The notes beneath the pieces were generated by a model, which had not been told where the DNA came from, made no database searches, and saw only the letters and a list, made by a program, of their open reading frames with translations. DNA of 64,000 nt, taken from assembly GCF_050003625.1 (NCBI RefSeq), contig NC_134398.1:97487674-97551673 (forward strand), given 5' to 3'. Below are positions 9,796 to 21,379 of the stretch, one piece after another; positions within the stretch are counted from its first letter, which is position 1; every line of letters begins with the position of its first letter. This stretch comes from Haematobia irritans. Lineage: Eukaryota; Arthropoda; Insecta; Diptera; Muscidae. The position numbers and the translations under genes were made by a program.

Positions 9796-11347
9796 TTATT
9801 TAATATCATAATTGTATGCCATAAGGGTGATGGCCCAGAGCTGCACTCTATGCGCGGTCATCGTCGGCAGATGCTTATTTGGGTTGAAAATACTCACTAA
9901 AGGCTTGTGGTCAATTATCAAAACAAAATTTCTTCCACAGAGATTTTTAAGAAAAACGTTTAACTCCAAGCACAATAGCAAGTCCTTTCTCCTCTTGTTG
10001 GCTATACTTTATTTGATGTTGATACAATGTTTTAGAAGCAAATGCGATAGGCTTTTCAGTACCATCGGGAGAAATTACAGCACCAATACCGAAAGGTGAT
10101 GCATCTGTTGCAAGATAGAACTGTAATTCATCTTGAAGATGTTCGAGATGTGCTGCATTAATAATATGTTGTTTAAGTTCTTCAAAAGTTTGCTGTTGGG
10201 AGGCACCCCATTTGAGTTTGGTATTCTTTTTGCGAAGATTGTTGATTGGAGCGGCGATAGTCGAAAAATTTGGTACGAAGCTATGGTAATAGCTAGCTTT
10301 ACCCATAAACGCTTCCAATTGTTTAATGTCTGTAGGAGGTTTCATATTTTTCACGGCTGCAACCACTGACTCGTCTGGTAGAATTCCTCCCGCACTAATT
10401 TGTCGACCAAGATTTATAATTTTTGTTGTAAGAACTGACATTTTCTCTTTTTGCACTTTATACCATTACTCTGAAGGATGCTAAGAATATTCTCTAGTCT
10501 TTTAAAATGTTCAGCTAAAGTTGGAGCTGATATAATTATATCGTCAATATAATTAGCACATCTATCGATACCATGAATAAGTTGTTCAATATATTTTTGA
10601 AAAATAGCTGGAGCGCTAGCGATGCCATAGGGAAGTCGTTGATATTGGAATAGTCCAAGAGGCGTGTTGTTTACCATAATATTTTTGGATTCTTCATCCA
10701 ATTCCATTTGAAGATAAGCATCTTTCAAATCAATCGTTGAAAACAATTTGCCATCGCGTATCTTATGTAATAAAATTTCTCGTGTTGGTAATGGATATTG
10801 TTCAATTTCGATCTGTTGATTAATGGCTACCTTGAAATCACCACAAATTCGAATTGCATTATTTGGCTTATTTGCTAAAACAATGGTTGATGCCTACTGG
10901 CTGAATTTAATTGGTTTTAATATTTGTAAATTTACAAGTCTGTCCATTTCTTCTTTAAACACTTTCATTTGAGCAAATGGTATTTGCCTGCTACGAAAAA
11001 ACTGCTTCTGTGCATCCGGCTTTAGTTTAATACTTGCTTTAAAGTTTTTTACGGAACCTAAGGCGGGCTCAAACACTTCCTTGTATTTAATGCATAGTTC
11101 TTCTATTTTTTGTTGGCATGATTCATTAATTGTGTTCACTTGTTGAATTTTAAATCCGAATTTATCAAATAATTCCAAAAAGATTTTCACCCAGTTCTGT
11201 GTTCACTACAATTATCGTCACTTCCTTTTCTTTATTAACACATTTGACATTTGTAATTAGTTCACCAAGGATGGGTATTATCTTTTTCCCGAATCCATAT
11301 AAAATTCGTTTAGTTTTAACTAATTTTGGTTTATTCAACAATTTATA
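9796..11347 (-). pseudogene. Gypsy reverse transcriptase and RNase H, broken
   Basis: Reading from 11347 leftward: RT N-terminal region (AQMKVFKEEMDRLVNLQILKPI, 10894-11190), palm motif TIDLKDAYLQME, LPYGIASAPAIFQKYIE, and the active-site box NYIDDIIISAP (10414-10746). RNase H follows with YLATDASPFGIGAVISPDG and IDHKPLVSIF (9796-10456). At least three frame changes separate these blocks. RT and RNase H together copy element RNA to DNA in the particle. The upstream end is cut by a CACT-type element at 11348, which splits pol from the protease. Confidence 0.85.
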
Positions 11348-12418
11348 CACCGAAAAAAAAGTTTACTATTTTTTATGAAAAATGAACTAACCCATAGTAA
11401 GAATGACCATGATTTGGCGCCAAAGATTTTTTTCATCTAGATAAGTTCATGATTTTCTTATAAATTAGTTCGTGTATTGCATCGTATTTTAGTTCATTAT
11501 TACTATGCTGTGGGAAGAATATACTTAAACTTATTCAAAATATTCCTGCTATCCGGAAAAATGAACAATAAGAAATTGGTTTGAAATAAACTGTTTATCA
11601 GTATAATTTTCAAAAAAGTAGAGAAATTGAGGAATAAAAGATACAACAAGCCTGTATACAACTAAGAAATTTTTCGTACGAAACAAGTCAATTTTCTATA
11701 ACCACCAGTATTTTATTTCAAAAAATTATTATAATATTACACAAAACTATAGCTTATGATATACAATAAAGGAAATATTTTTATTCGTACGTTGGATGCA
11801 GTTACTTGTCGGTAGTTAGTAATTGCTTCTTCATGAGAGTAATATTGTATGTTATTAGGGCTAAACTAATTACTTTAAATTTCCATGTTTTCTATCCATA
11901 CGAAAGATATATGTGGCACAAGTTGCTATATTCATTGAATTGCTGTCCAATTTCATCGATTTTGGCTAACTTTTGTTGGGCGGATTTATCTTATAAGCAT
12001 CTGAAATTGCAAAGTTATACAAAATATAAGAAAAGTATCAAATTCTATCGTCCATTTTAATTTTTAACTTACGGTTTTCAAGAGTATTTCCTAGAGCCAA
12101 TAAAGATATCAGCTTAGTTAGCATTAAACAGTAAGAATATTCCAAAAAATTACCATTACAAGGCCTGTCTACCTGGAAGTGAAAATAATTATTTTTAATA
12201 AATTGAAATTTTGGTTTTATTAAAAACGGACAAAATACCGTTTATAGAAAAATTTACTACATTGAAAAATCCATCCACTAGGTACATTATTGGAATCACA
12301 TCCATGGACTAATCGGACGTTATTGAAATTATTCTCAGAATATATTTGAAAAAAAAATATTATAAAATTAGACATAATTTCCACTTGTCAGTATAGCATT
12401 TAGTATTTAAGGTGGATA

Positions 12419-13925
12419 TTAACCCTTTCGACCCTAAAGTTGCCTGTGGGCAACTTTTTGTGTTTTGAGACTCACTGTCAGCGTTGTTTTTGTTCATAAA
12501 ACTGTAACGGTATCGAAAGCTACAAGTGTTTTCTTCAAGTTGAATGAAAAATCAGCTAATTTGGTTGTCAATTAGCAAAAAATTTTTCATTAATACGCAC
12601 GTACCTCAAGGAAAAAATATTTGCGAATTTAAAAAGAGGTTTTTATACATGTGACTTTTTTCAAAAATTACAACTAAAATGTTGAAAGTTTTTATTAAAT
12701 GTATTGTAGTACATGTCAAATAAAATATTTCTGGAAGTCAAATCTTAGAATTGCAAAAAAACAACAGATGGGAAATTTTTAAAATTGAAAAGTTGCCTGT
12801 GGGCAACTTTGGGCAATTGTGGTAGTAAAATTACATATTTTTGTACATAAGACCTGGAGAAAAAAGGTTTGAAAAACAATGATTTTGAAAAAAATTTTGA
12901 ACTTCAATTGGGATGTCCCAGTGACGAGAAATGCGGCGATGATGTGGAAAACATCTGCAGTGCAGTGGGGAATTTGGAAGGAATCGTAAAAAGGGAGGAA
13001 GCCACTTCTTGGCAACATACTAGTGGATTAGCACGAATATTGACGCTTTATAATACTTTGGTTTTTTACACCACCAGTTAAATTGACATGGGTTAAAAAC
13101 AAAAAAAAAAAAAAAACATTTTCGTGATTCACGCGAAGCCGTGAATGAAATTTAAACCAAATCTCGTGAATGAAATTTAAACGAAACCTCGTGAATGTGC
13201 GTGAACGGGATTAAAGAAAAATATGTGGCGCGTGAGCGTGAGTAAAAATCAAATTGTGTTCGTGGTTGTGAGTGAGTAAACTTTCTCCGAAATCACGCTC
13301 CCGATAAAAATTTACTTTCACGATCCAACCCACGCTCACGATCCAACTCACGCTCAAGATAAAATTCACGTTAACAATAAAATTCATATTCACGATAAAA
13401 TTCGCACTCACGGTAAAACAGACACAAAAAGTCACAATCACGAACAAATTCACGTTCACGATTAATTTCAAGCTCACCGATTTTAATCACCTTTACATAT
13501 TTAATCACGCTTAAGATTTCAATAGCGTGAGTCACGAGAAATTTCGTTAATTACCAGAATTTTATTGAGCCACGAAAATTGTCGTGTTCCGAAAATATTC
13601 GTGACTTACGAGATTTGTCGTGAATCATGCGAAAGTGTGAGACATAAACATTGTTCATGTGTGAGCGTGTGCGAGTATGACTTTTCATTTCGTGACCGTG
13701 AATTCCTACACACATGGCATGCGTGAGTACAAATATTTCTTCGTGAATGTGTTTGAGCGTGATTGAAATTCCACCCAAGAGCGCATCTAAGTATATATTT
13801 ACTGTAAAATAACAAAATAACTTAACAAAAATCCAATAAAACGTAATACGTCTATCATTACAAAACAAAATAGTTTGTAGTCACAATTGCCCACAGGCAA
13901 CATTCTCTACCGCCTAAACGAATGG
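12419..13925. repeat. Block with three GTTGCCTGTGGGCAA palindromes
   Basis: The hairpin word GTTGCCTGTGGGCAAC stands at 12439-12454 and 12792-12807, and in reverse orientation (ATTGCCCACAGGCAAC) at 13886-13901. The left border TTAACCCTTTCGACCC looks like a piggyBac end in a TTAA site. A candidate partner, GGGTTAA, is at 13090-13096, but the outer right palindrome lies beyond it, so the true right end is unresolved. No reliable coding sequence is inside; the frame at 12869-13081 has no known motif. Confidence 0.45.
13105..13790. repeat. Degenerate TCACG/CGTGA repeat tract
   Basis: Over about 680 bp the words CGTGAATG, TCACG, GATAAAATTCAC and their complements recur every 10-25 bases; the orientation of the motif switches from CGTGA (13120-13280) to TCACG (13300-13530) and back. 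The long minus-strand frame here (INVNFIVNVNF and similar) is a repeat translation, not a protein. It is a minisatellite-like block inside CACT element 1. Confidence 0.65.
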
Positions 13926-14329
13926 GCGTGGCGATTGAAATTTTCATGATAAGTGTTCTTTAATAATCCATTATAAAAAAATAATCTTTATAAAAAACTT
14001 GGTTTGGACTATTCTCCATCAAGTTATATTTAAATTTGTATTTTTTCTTAGTGATTTAGTGTAATCCAGATGTAGAATAAATATAGATCATCCTATTACC
14101 ACTCATGTTGTATATTTTTTATGTAAATCAATTAAAAATCCGCATTAATTTTAAACTATTAACAGAAATATACAGTTCCTTAATCTGTTATTTGTTTTTA
14201 TCAATAAAAAGCGTTTTTGATTTCTCTAACATCACATCATTCACTTCTCAGTTTCTAAAATGTTTCGAAATAAATGTATTTTCATTAATAAACACCAATA
14301 CCGCATGTACAATTTTGCAAAATTAAATC

Positions 14330-14600
14330 CACTTCATAAATACATCAACATAACTGAATGCAGCAATAAAACTCAAAGACACAAATAGTCATAAAGGATA
14401 CATACCAGCCGTAAAGAAAAACAACTCCACACACACACACGATCCTTTTCTGATCTCGCTATTGCAAGAAAACAACTCTCTCAAAGATACCAACAACAAA
14501 CAAGGTACATTCCATTGTCTCTAGAATCAAAACAACCAACAACAGCATAAATAACGCAATAACAAACAAAAACAATCATACGAGATATACACAAAATGTC
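14330..14600. other. C/A-rich, G-poor block in CACT element 1
   Basis: The plus strand is dominated by CAA/ACA/AAC runs with few G residues. A block of the same kind occupies the matching position in CACT element 3 (19090-19370), so it seems to be an internal part of the family and not random drift. Confidence 0.45.
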
Positions 14601-14609
14601 TCTAAAAAC

Positions 14610-15004
14610 CAAAGACCATTAATAAAGAAGACGTGAATTGGGCTTTGATAGTGTTAGTAATAGAAAACGGAGATTAATATCATACTTGTTGGAAAAGCGC
14701 TCCGAACTTACTGGTTTGATGCAGACAATTTTTATTTAGCTATTTTCTCCAACATTTCACGCAAACTTCTATGTCGGTTGCACTAAATTATTTATAAAAT
14801 GTTTCACAAAGTGTTTTTGTTCGTTTAAGAGTTTAAAAAATTGCTAAAATAAGCGAATTAAGTTTTGTTACGAATGCAAAATGAAAAGAGAAACCGAAAA
14901 AAAGTTCCAACGTCTCATGGAACATGTATGATATTAATCTCTGTTTTTTCAAGAAAAAGAGGAAGAGCAAGCTTATCTCACGTCTTCTTTATTAATGGTC
15001 TTTG
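14610..15004. mobile_element. hAT-type MITE, 395 bp, 8-bp duplication
   Basis: The terminal inverted repeats begin CAAAGACCATTAATAAAG and extend about 27 bp; a second inverted block with GATTAATATCATAC follows inward. CTAAAAAC is repeated at 14602-14609 and 15005-15012. An 8-bp duplication with termini starting CA is diagnostic of the hAT superfamily. No transposase is present. Confidence 0.85.
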
Positions 15005-15605
15005 CTAAAAACTACCTCACATGATGCAGTGATTTCTCACTTCATTTTCCAGTACCACGTTTATTGATTAGTTGGAATTCTATCATAAGTTAAGGTAAAA
15101 TATGTACCAAATTTATGAGGAATCTATAAAAAAATGATATACACCCGTCAAGGATTATATTAACTACTTTTTATTCTACTTTATCTAAAATTTTCAATAT
15201 GCGGAAAAACACTCCAACTTATAATAAAAAGGGAAATAATCTGTAAGTAGCCATCATACGAATCGGTAATGTCGTTAAGTTAATTTTTACTACAAAAATT
15301 TTTTTCCATACAAAATTTTTTCTTAGTAAATTGTCCAAATTTCGTAGTAAGATTTTAATATTGCGCATGTTTTTTATAATAGAATCAACGATGCATTAAC
15401 TACTGTGTTGGAAATTTATTTAAGGAAAAATCCTTCCCATTTCATAGTTAGTGAACTAAAAAACATTTACTGAATTTTTATAAGTTTTCCTTTAGCTAAG
15501 TTAATTTTCGTTGTGGTTACGAAAAATGAACTATATTACAGTAAATGTGTTGAACTATGTGGAAGTTAAACTGATCCTTAAATTTACAAGACACTTTTTT
15601 TCAAA

Positions 15606-15811
15606 TTAATTAGTGATATTGATGCACCTGAATCCATTTGAAATTTACCACAAATTTGCAGATTAATGTAAGCTTTCGAATTATTGTTTAATATTGAACC
15701 GGTTATGTCATAAAATATTTCAATTACACTATCAACGTTATGATGTTGTTTACCACTGTGTCTTATTGACTTGTTTTTATACACTTTGATATTATTTACT
15801 TTTGCAGACAT
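15606..15811 (-). pseudogene. Gypsy aspartic protease, interrupted
   Basis: The frame gives the retropepsin signature FQMDSGASISLIN (catalytic D-S-G) and then runs into the inserted CACT element 1. The remaining half of the domain lies beyond it at about 11160-11347 (YKLLNKPKLVKTK). In the element this enzyme would cut the Gag-Pol precursor. Confidence 0.8.
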
Positions 15812-15829
15812 ACATACTATGCTACTATG

Positions 15830-16233
15830 CTATGCTATGTGTCCAATTTTACCGCACTTATTACACACACTATTCTTGAATTTACATTGTTCCCTTGTGT
15901 GAGATTGAAAACATTCCGAACATGACTTTAATTTGTTTTTATATTGATTTTTTTCTTTTGTATTTTTCCCGATCGCGTTTATGTTAAGTTTGTTTCCATT
16001 ATTACTTTTAATTACTGCCACTGTTGTTGCTTCAGACGACTCTGCTATAAGCAAACATCTTCCGGCGATGCTTGCTGCTTTTGTAACGCTGCTGTGCGAA
16101 CTGCATCATGAGGAGTATGAACAATAATTTGGTCGCGTATCATGTCGTCGACATAACTTGAAGAACATGTATCGGAGTTGCAAACGAACACACACTCATG
16201 AGCAAGACCACGAAGATCTGCAACCCATTCTTT
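15830..16233 (-). pseudogene. Gypsy gag C-terminus with CCHC knuckles
   Basis: YKEWVADLRGLAHECVF (near 16230-16180) is the conserved helix of Mag/Gypsy gag, followed by DDMIRDQIIVH. After a frameshift near 16050 the nucleocapsid reads CSECFQSHTREQCKFKNSVC and CNKCGKIGHIA, one degenerate and one standard CCHC zinc knuckle that would bind the genomic RNA. The knuckle is cut by the stop near 15830. The gag N-terminus lies beyond the 4.2 kb insertion at 16236-20449. Confidence 0.8.
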
Positions 16234-17941
16234 ATACACTCAGAAAAAAGTGACCCCTTCTTTAAGTTAAAACGAACTCATTGTGAAGAAAGTTGAACTT
16301 CGTATAGCGCCAAAGACATTTTTATTTGTTTTAACGATGTGATTTTCTTAGAAATTAGGTAGACTGCATTCCATATATTAGTTAACATTTTCCTATATTT
16401 ATGTGCCACTATACTACCGAATGAAAAAATTTAACTGAATTGAATTCATATATGGAATGATTTTATTGAACTTTTTTCATTCATTTGGACAAATCTTACA
16501 TATTTGTGGTAAACCTTTTACTTCAAAATTAGAACTGCTCGAACTAGTTTTTAAATACAGTTTTATTTATTTATATAGGCAGTTCTTTCTTCAATAAAAG
16601 ACATGTTTTATTAATATATTAAATATATTTATTAAGAATAAACTCTTCGACTATTTCCATGTAATGTTATCAACTGTAAAACGTAATGTTTTTCTTCTTC
16701 TTGTACCTTTCACTTTTAATAAGTTGCTGCCTAACGATTTTGTGCTCCTTTTACAATTTCAATACCTACAAATATAAAAAATCATAAACCAATTTTTTCA
16801 CAAAAGGTTAGCGTCCCTAATGTTACCTGATGAATGGAGGGGTTGTTATTCTGTTGGTGGTTTCTTTCTTTGTACACAATAACGAACATTGTTAGACTTA
16901 TTGTTTGTTATTTATGTTTAATAATTTTCAAAAAAAAAAATCTCACTGATTTAAAATAACAAATATTTTATATTTATTTTATTTGTTATTTATTTTACTA
17001 TAATATATTTTAACAATCTCTCCGTATACCATAACAACGAGATTCCAACTAAAAAACCAAGCCACGCGCAAACATATCGATTACATCGATGACAGGTATC
17101 GATTCACACTGAAAAAACAGTGAACCCTTTTCCATTGCAAAATGAACTAAACTGTGGTAATATTGACCATGATTTAGCCCATAAGATTTTTTTCAACTTG
17201 TCTAGTTTATAATTCTCTTAAATTTTAGTTCATCTATAACATTGTATTTTAGTTCATTTTTACAACGCCATAAGATTTATATACCCATACCAAGTTAAAA
17301 AGTCTGTATTATTTTGGTTTACTTGCTTATTTTTTGGGAAACCCGATAATAAAAATTGGTTAACAGTCTCTTTAAAATGTCGACGACTAAACTATTTTTA
17401 AATCAATCATTCCACAGTACAGAGAAATTAAATAATTAAAGGAACAACAAACCGTTTTACTATTATGAACATTTTCATACATTAAAATTAAACTTTCTTT
17501 AAGCAAAAGTACTTTATTATAAGAACTTATGATGAAAGTTCTTAATACAATGTTTTTTGTGAATAAAAATGATGGCCTCGTGGAAAAGAGAGTAGTTCCT
17601 TTGAACTCGCTGTTTGGACATTTTGACTTATCCTTTTTTTATTCATCGTAGGTAATTTTTTCACATATCTTGCTGGAAAAAAATGGAAGCAATAATGAAA
17701 ATTGTTAAAATTTAACACCATGTAATGAAATATAGTTTTTTAATTCATCATTTTAGCTTGTAACTTAGCATATTTGGAGGCATTTTATCAAATGGTGTAA
17801 GGAATTCAACTTTTCTTTGGAAAACGTATCTCATAAAATTCATACCTGAAACAATTAGAGAAATAATAAAGTATTCTATATAAACTCATAAAACTGTGTT
17901 GTTATCGATGTGAAGGATATAATAAAATAAATATTTTAGTT

Positions 17942-18940
17942 GAAAGAAAGCCAAAGTTTTAATATAAAACTTACCAATTCTCTATTAAATTGTACGCTGA
18001 GGGGAAATATAAAAAGTTGTGCAAATTTATTTGGGTTACTCTGAAATTAAATATTTATTTTTTACATTAAATACAATTATTAAATAGGTTTCTAAAAAAT
18101 CTAATGGAAAAAATAATAATATGGATAAAAAAGCCAAATATTCTTGTTAACCCTAGACAGTCATCATTCGTCAAAATGACGACATTTCATTTTCGATTTA
18201 AAATGCATTTTAGTCTATTGGGAAATGGTAAATTTAAATTATACTAATTCTACCGTTTTATGATCTTTTTTGTTTTATACTAATTAAAACCAAATTGAAT
18301 AAGAAAATAAATTCAATTTTCGCTCACGATCAAAATTATAGCGCCTTGAAATGAGCCGTAGTCAAAATGACGAAGGATGACGTTAATGTACAAAAAATAA
18401 GGATGACTGTCCAGGGTTAAAAGAATGTCAAAGAATCCTTACCAATTCACTATTAAATTACAAGCAAAGGAGTACTAAAAATTTTTCCAAATGTTTAAGG
18501 GGTTATTCTGAAATTAAATATTTGTATTTTACATTAAAAATATTACATTGGTTTAAAAAAAAATATTTAAAAAATACTAAAATAAGGTATTAAAAACCTG
18601 TAATTTTGATGACAAAAATGTAAACATTCTAGTTGAAAGAAAGCCAATTTGTAAAAGAAAACTTACCAATTCTCTATTTTTTTAAATTTGTTCGAATCCA
18701 TGTGAAGTTGCTCTGAAATTAAATATTGCTTTTACAACAAAGAAAAACATTAAACTGGTATCCAAAAAAATTAATTAACAAATAATAATATACATAAAAA
18801 ATATTATTTTTAAAAGAAAGCCATATTAAAAAAATACTTACCAATTTATGACTAAACTATACGCTGAGATATTACAAAAAATTTTCAAATTCATCTGGAA
18901 TTGAATATTAATTTTTTACATTGAATAATAAAAATTTCAA
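17942..18940. repeat. Four degenerate ~200-bp tandem units
   Basis: Each unit carries, in order, GAAAGCCA (about 17945, 18129, 18637, 18816), CTTACCAATT, a TATTAAATT-type word, and TCTGAAATTAAATATT or a variant, then TTTTACATTAAA. The second unit is split by the piggyBac-type MITE; with it removed the spacing is about 180-240 bp. They are non-coding and seem proper to CACT element 3. Confidence 0.55.
18151..18416. mobile_element. piggyBac-type MITE, 266 bp, TTAA target
   Basis: The left end CCCTAGACAGTCATC follows TTAA (18147-18150); the right end, reverse-complemented, reads CCCTGGACAGTCATC before TTAA (18417-18420). TTAA duplication with CCCTAG-like ends is the signature of piggyBac. Subterminal CGTCAAAATGACG-type words occur on both sides. 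No transposase is present. Confidence 0.85.
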
Positions 18941-19089
18941 TACACTTTCAATTTCAAAATATTTTCCTAAATATTCTTAATAACTTTTTTCTAAACTACC
19001 TTTAAAATATTAATAACTTTCATTTAAAAGGTTTAATAAACAAATACCAATATATGTCTCAAAAATACAAAATATTCCATGCCTTTATA

Positions 19090-19370
19090 TTTCCTTGTTG
19101 CATACCTGCTTAAAAGATGCAACAACCCACGCCAACGCCAACTGTACAACTGAAGCATGCCAAACAAAACCAAACAAAGCCAAAACATCCCTACAACAAC
19201 AAAACCACATGTGCCTTTATTGAAAACAACACCTCATCCAGCCAAATAAACCATCCACGAATAACAAACACACAAACCACTAAATGAACAAAAAATAAAA
19301 ACAACCCCACGCTCATGTATACACAACAAAACTCAAGTAACATCATCTCTACATTAATCACATTCCACTA
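19090..19370. other. C/A-rich, G-poor block in CACT element 3
   Basis: The block is rich in CAA, CCAAAC and ACAAC with almost no G; it is placed about 0.6-0.9 kb from the right end, like the block at 14330-14600 once the hAT MITE there is discounted. Confidence 0.45.
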
Positions 19371-20451
19371 TGCCGATAAAGATCTCTGTACTATGCATTA
19401 GTTCATCGCATCTGCTGACAATTTACTCTAAGAATAATATTCATAAAGGCACACCAGTTTACGAACAATGAAACGTTTAACTTAAAATTTGCAAAATTTT
19501 CAAGAAATGTTATCTACCATTTTTGACGAAAATGCCTATAAATTTAATTACATGTGAACTAAAAATATTTCATTGGGTAATTTTTTACCAACAATTATTA
19601 ACTATAGGAATTGTCAGTAAGAAATTGCTATCCACTTTCAAGTTAATTTTTCGAAAAAAATATTTTCTCATATAAAAAAATCTTATAGTAAATGGCACTT
19701 ATTATTTAGAAAATACTTTACATTTTACAAGTAGTTTTATAGCATGACAAACGAATTTTTAACTACCAGTTAAGAATTTTTTTAAGGAAATTTCCATCGT
19801 ACTTTGTAGGCCATGAACTAAAGGATTGCTACTTAGAATTTGTAAAATTTCCTTTCGAGTAGTTAATTTTCGTTGAAGATACGAAAAATGAACTAAAATT
19901 CTGGAAAATTCTTGTAATAAATTATTGTAAAAATCTTCTTAAATTTACGAGATAATTTTTTTTCTGTGCAGGTAGACAAAGGAAAATTTCCTATATTCTA
20001 ACAAGTGTGTTTCCTTAAGTTTTGAAAGGATTGAATACTTCTTAGTACGAATGAACTAAAATATTTTTCTATGCCAAGTGTTATTCGTATGTATGATAAG
20101 CTTTCTATAATATCTATCATTTACTATCATTTTATAAGAAATTTTACTAAATTTGAGGAAACTTGGGTTTAGTTCGATTTTTGTTTATTTTTACGAATGC
20201 TTTGTTATCAGTGAATAAAATTTCTTTTTCAGTAGTAAATTCTTATACCCAGAGAAGAAAACAGTATTAGTAAAATTCCATGCCTTATTCTAGTTAATGA
20301 GCTATTCCTAACTGCTTTCAGTTTAGGACTTTTTACTGAAACAAGTAAATTTTATTATATCACACAAAAATTTAACGTAATGGAAATAAAATGGCTAAAC
20401 TAAATTGATGAACATTTTTTCCTTCAGTTTCGAAGACACTTTTTTCTGGGT

Positions 20452-20808
20452 GTAAGTTTAACCAAATTTCATTTCGCTTTTAAAAAATTCATACCTCGCT
20501 GCAACAATATGATGAGAGACTTTGAAATGCTCGGTTAATTTTGCCGTTAGATCGAGAAATGTTTTGTCTTCTAAGTTTGAAGAACCAAATAAGTATTTTA
20601 GCAAATCATATAACTCTGGTCCTATCCACGACAGAAAAAATGATTTTTGTTTCATAGGCTGTGAAACAGAATATGCTGCAAAATGTTGATTTAATTTTTC
20701 CAACATTGATTGCATCCACTGTTGTTGTTGTGTCAGTAAATTTGTAGCAAATTCCTGTTGTTGCTGTAGAAGCACGGGAATATTAATATTATTGTCATCG
20801 ACCGGCAT
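20452..20808 (-). pseudogene. Gypsy gag N-terminus
   Basis: From the ATG at 20808 (MPVDDNNINIPVLLQQQQ) there is a Gln-rich helix, then FFLSWIGPELYDLLKYLF and LTAKLTEHFKVSHHIVAARYEFF, the conserved helices of Mag/Gypsy gag. It stops at 20458 just before the TA site of CACT element 2; the next conserved gag helix begins on the far side of that element. Gag builds the virus-like particle. Confidence 0.75.
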
Positions 20809-20887
20809 TATGAATTTTAGAACGGTTCCCTGTAGGAAATAAAATAATCGGTTGATGTAAATCATACATTACAAATTAACTATTCAA

Positions 20888-21011
20888 CAAGTGACTACAA
20901 ATTGTTTACAACAACATGCAGATATCAACCAAAAATATTGTCAAATTGTCAAGTGACTACAAATTGTTTAGAATCTCATGCAGATATCAACCAAAAATAT
21001 TGCATAGAAGC
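20888..21011. repeat. 62-bp tandem duplication in Gypsy leader
   Basis: CAAGTGACTACAAATTGTTT begins at 20888 and again at 20950, each followed by CATGCAGATATCAACC and AAAAATATTG. The two units differ by a few bases. Confidence 0.8.
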
Positions 21012-21379
21012 ACATGTGAAAAGAAACAGAATAAGTAAAGCAAACGAAAATAAGAAAACAACGTAACATGGATGTCATGTCATGTAATGCGATTGGCGTA
21101 TCCCAATCAAAACAAGTTCGACCTGCGAAGTGAACAGTGCAAAATTAATGTAAGGAAGCCGATTTGGAATTAGAAAAGAAAGAAAATTTGTAATAAAAAT
21201 AATATAAGTGATGTTTATTGAAAATCTAAATAAAACATTTATAGTAAAAGCCATTTAAAGCGAAAACTAAAAGCGGAAAAAGAGAAATATGTGGAGAAAT
21301 TAAGAAAGGAAAATAGTGAAACACGTGCTCGTTGGCTTGCCTACAGGAGAAAAATTAGTCTTACTTCCATTATTGCACG

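Larger units (their letters stand above)
11348..15604. mobile_element. CACT-type TIR element 1 (4.3 kb, itself invaded)
   Basis: The left end CACCGAAAAAAAAGTT is followed by a region with the words ATGAACTAA, TGACCATGATTT and GCCAAAGATTTTTTTC, shared in the same order with the left ends at 16236 and 17108. The right end GACACTTTTTTTCA is preceded by GTTAATTTTCG and ACGAAAAATGAACTA, shared with the right end at 19968. The element splits the Gypsy protease from its RT. It encodes no protein I can recognise. Inside are a hAT-type MITE, a palindrome-bearing block and a TCACG-rich repeat block. The right border is uncertain by a few bases. Confidence 0.65.
17108..19968. mobile_element. CACT-type TIR element 3, nested in element 2
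   Basis: The left end CACTGAAAAAACAGTG and the right end AATTTTTTTTCTGTG are inverted. CA is present on both sides (17106-17107 and 19969-19970), a possible 2-bp duplication. The left 170 bp align word for word with element 1 (ATGAACTAAA, TTGACCATGATTTAG, CATAAGATTTTTTTC, TATTTTAGTTCATT). The right 110 bp share GTTAATTTTCGTTG and ACGAAAAATGAACTA with element 1. The interior holds four degenerate tandem units, a piggyBac-type MITE and a C/A-rich block. Confidence 0.7.
16236..20449. mobile_element. CACT-type TIR element 2 (4.2 kb, contains element 3)
   Basis: The termini are CACTCAGAAAAAAGTG at the left and, reverse-complemented, CACCCAGAAAAAAGTG at the right. TA flanks both (16234-16235 and 20450-20451). 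It sits in the Gypsy gag gene between two halves of one domain. Its own DNA is the first about 870 bp and the last about 480 bp; the middle is element 3. No protein-coding capacity was recognised. Confidence 0.75.

Noticed and set aside
12423..13092. Complete piggyBac element TTAACCC...GGGTTAA
   Set aside because: The ends agree only in CCC and no further inverted match was found; kept only as a possible left end.
13211..13477. 88-codon frame with repeated INVNF/IVSVGW
   Set aside because: Translation of the TCACG repeat tract; the periodicity is that of the DNA repeat.
13105..13790. Regular short repeats considered as CRISPR
   Set aside because: Spacing and orientation vary, there are no unique spacers of equal length, and the context is a eukaryotic transposon.
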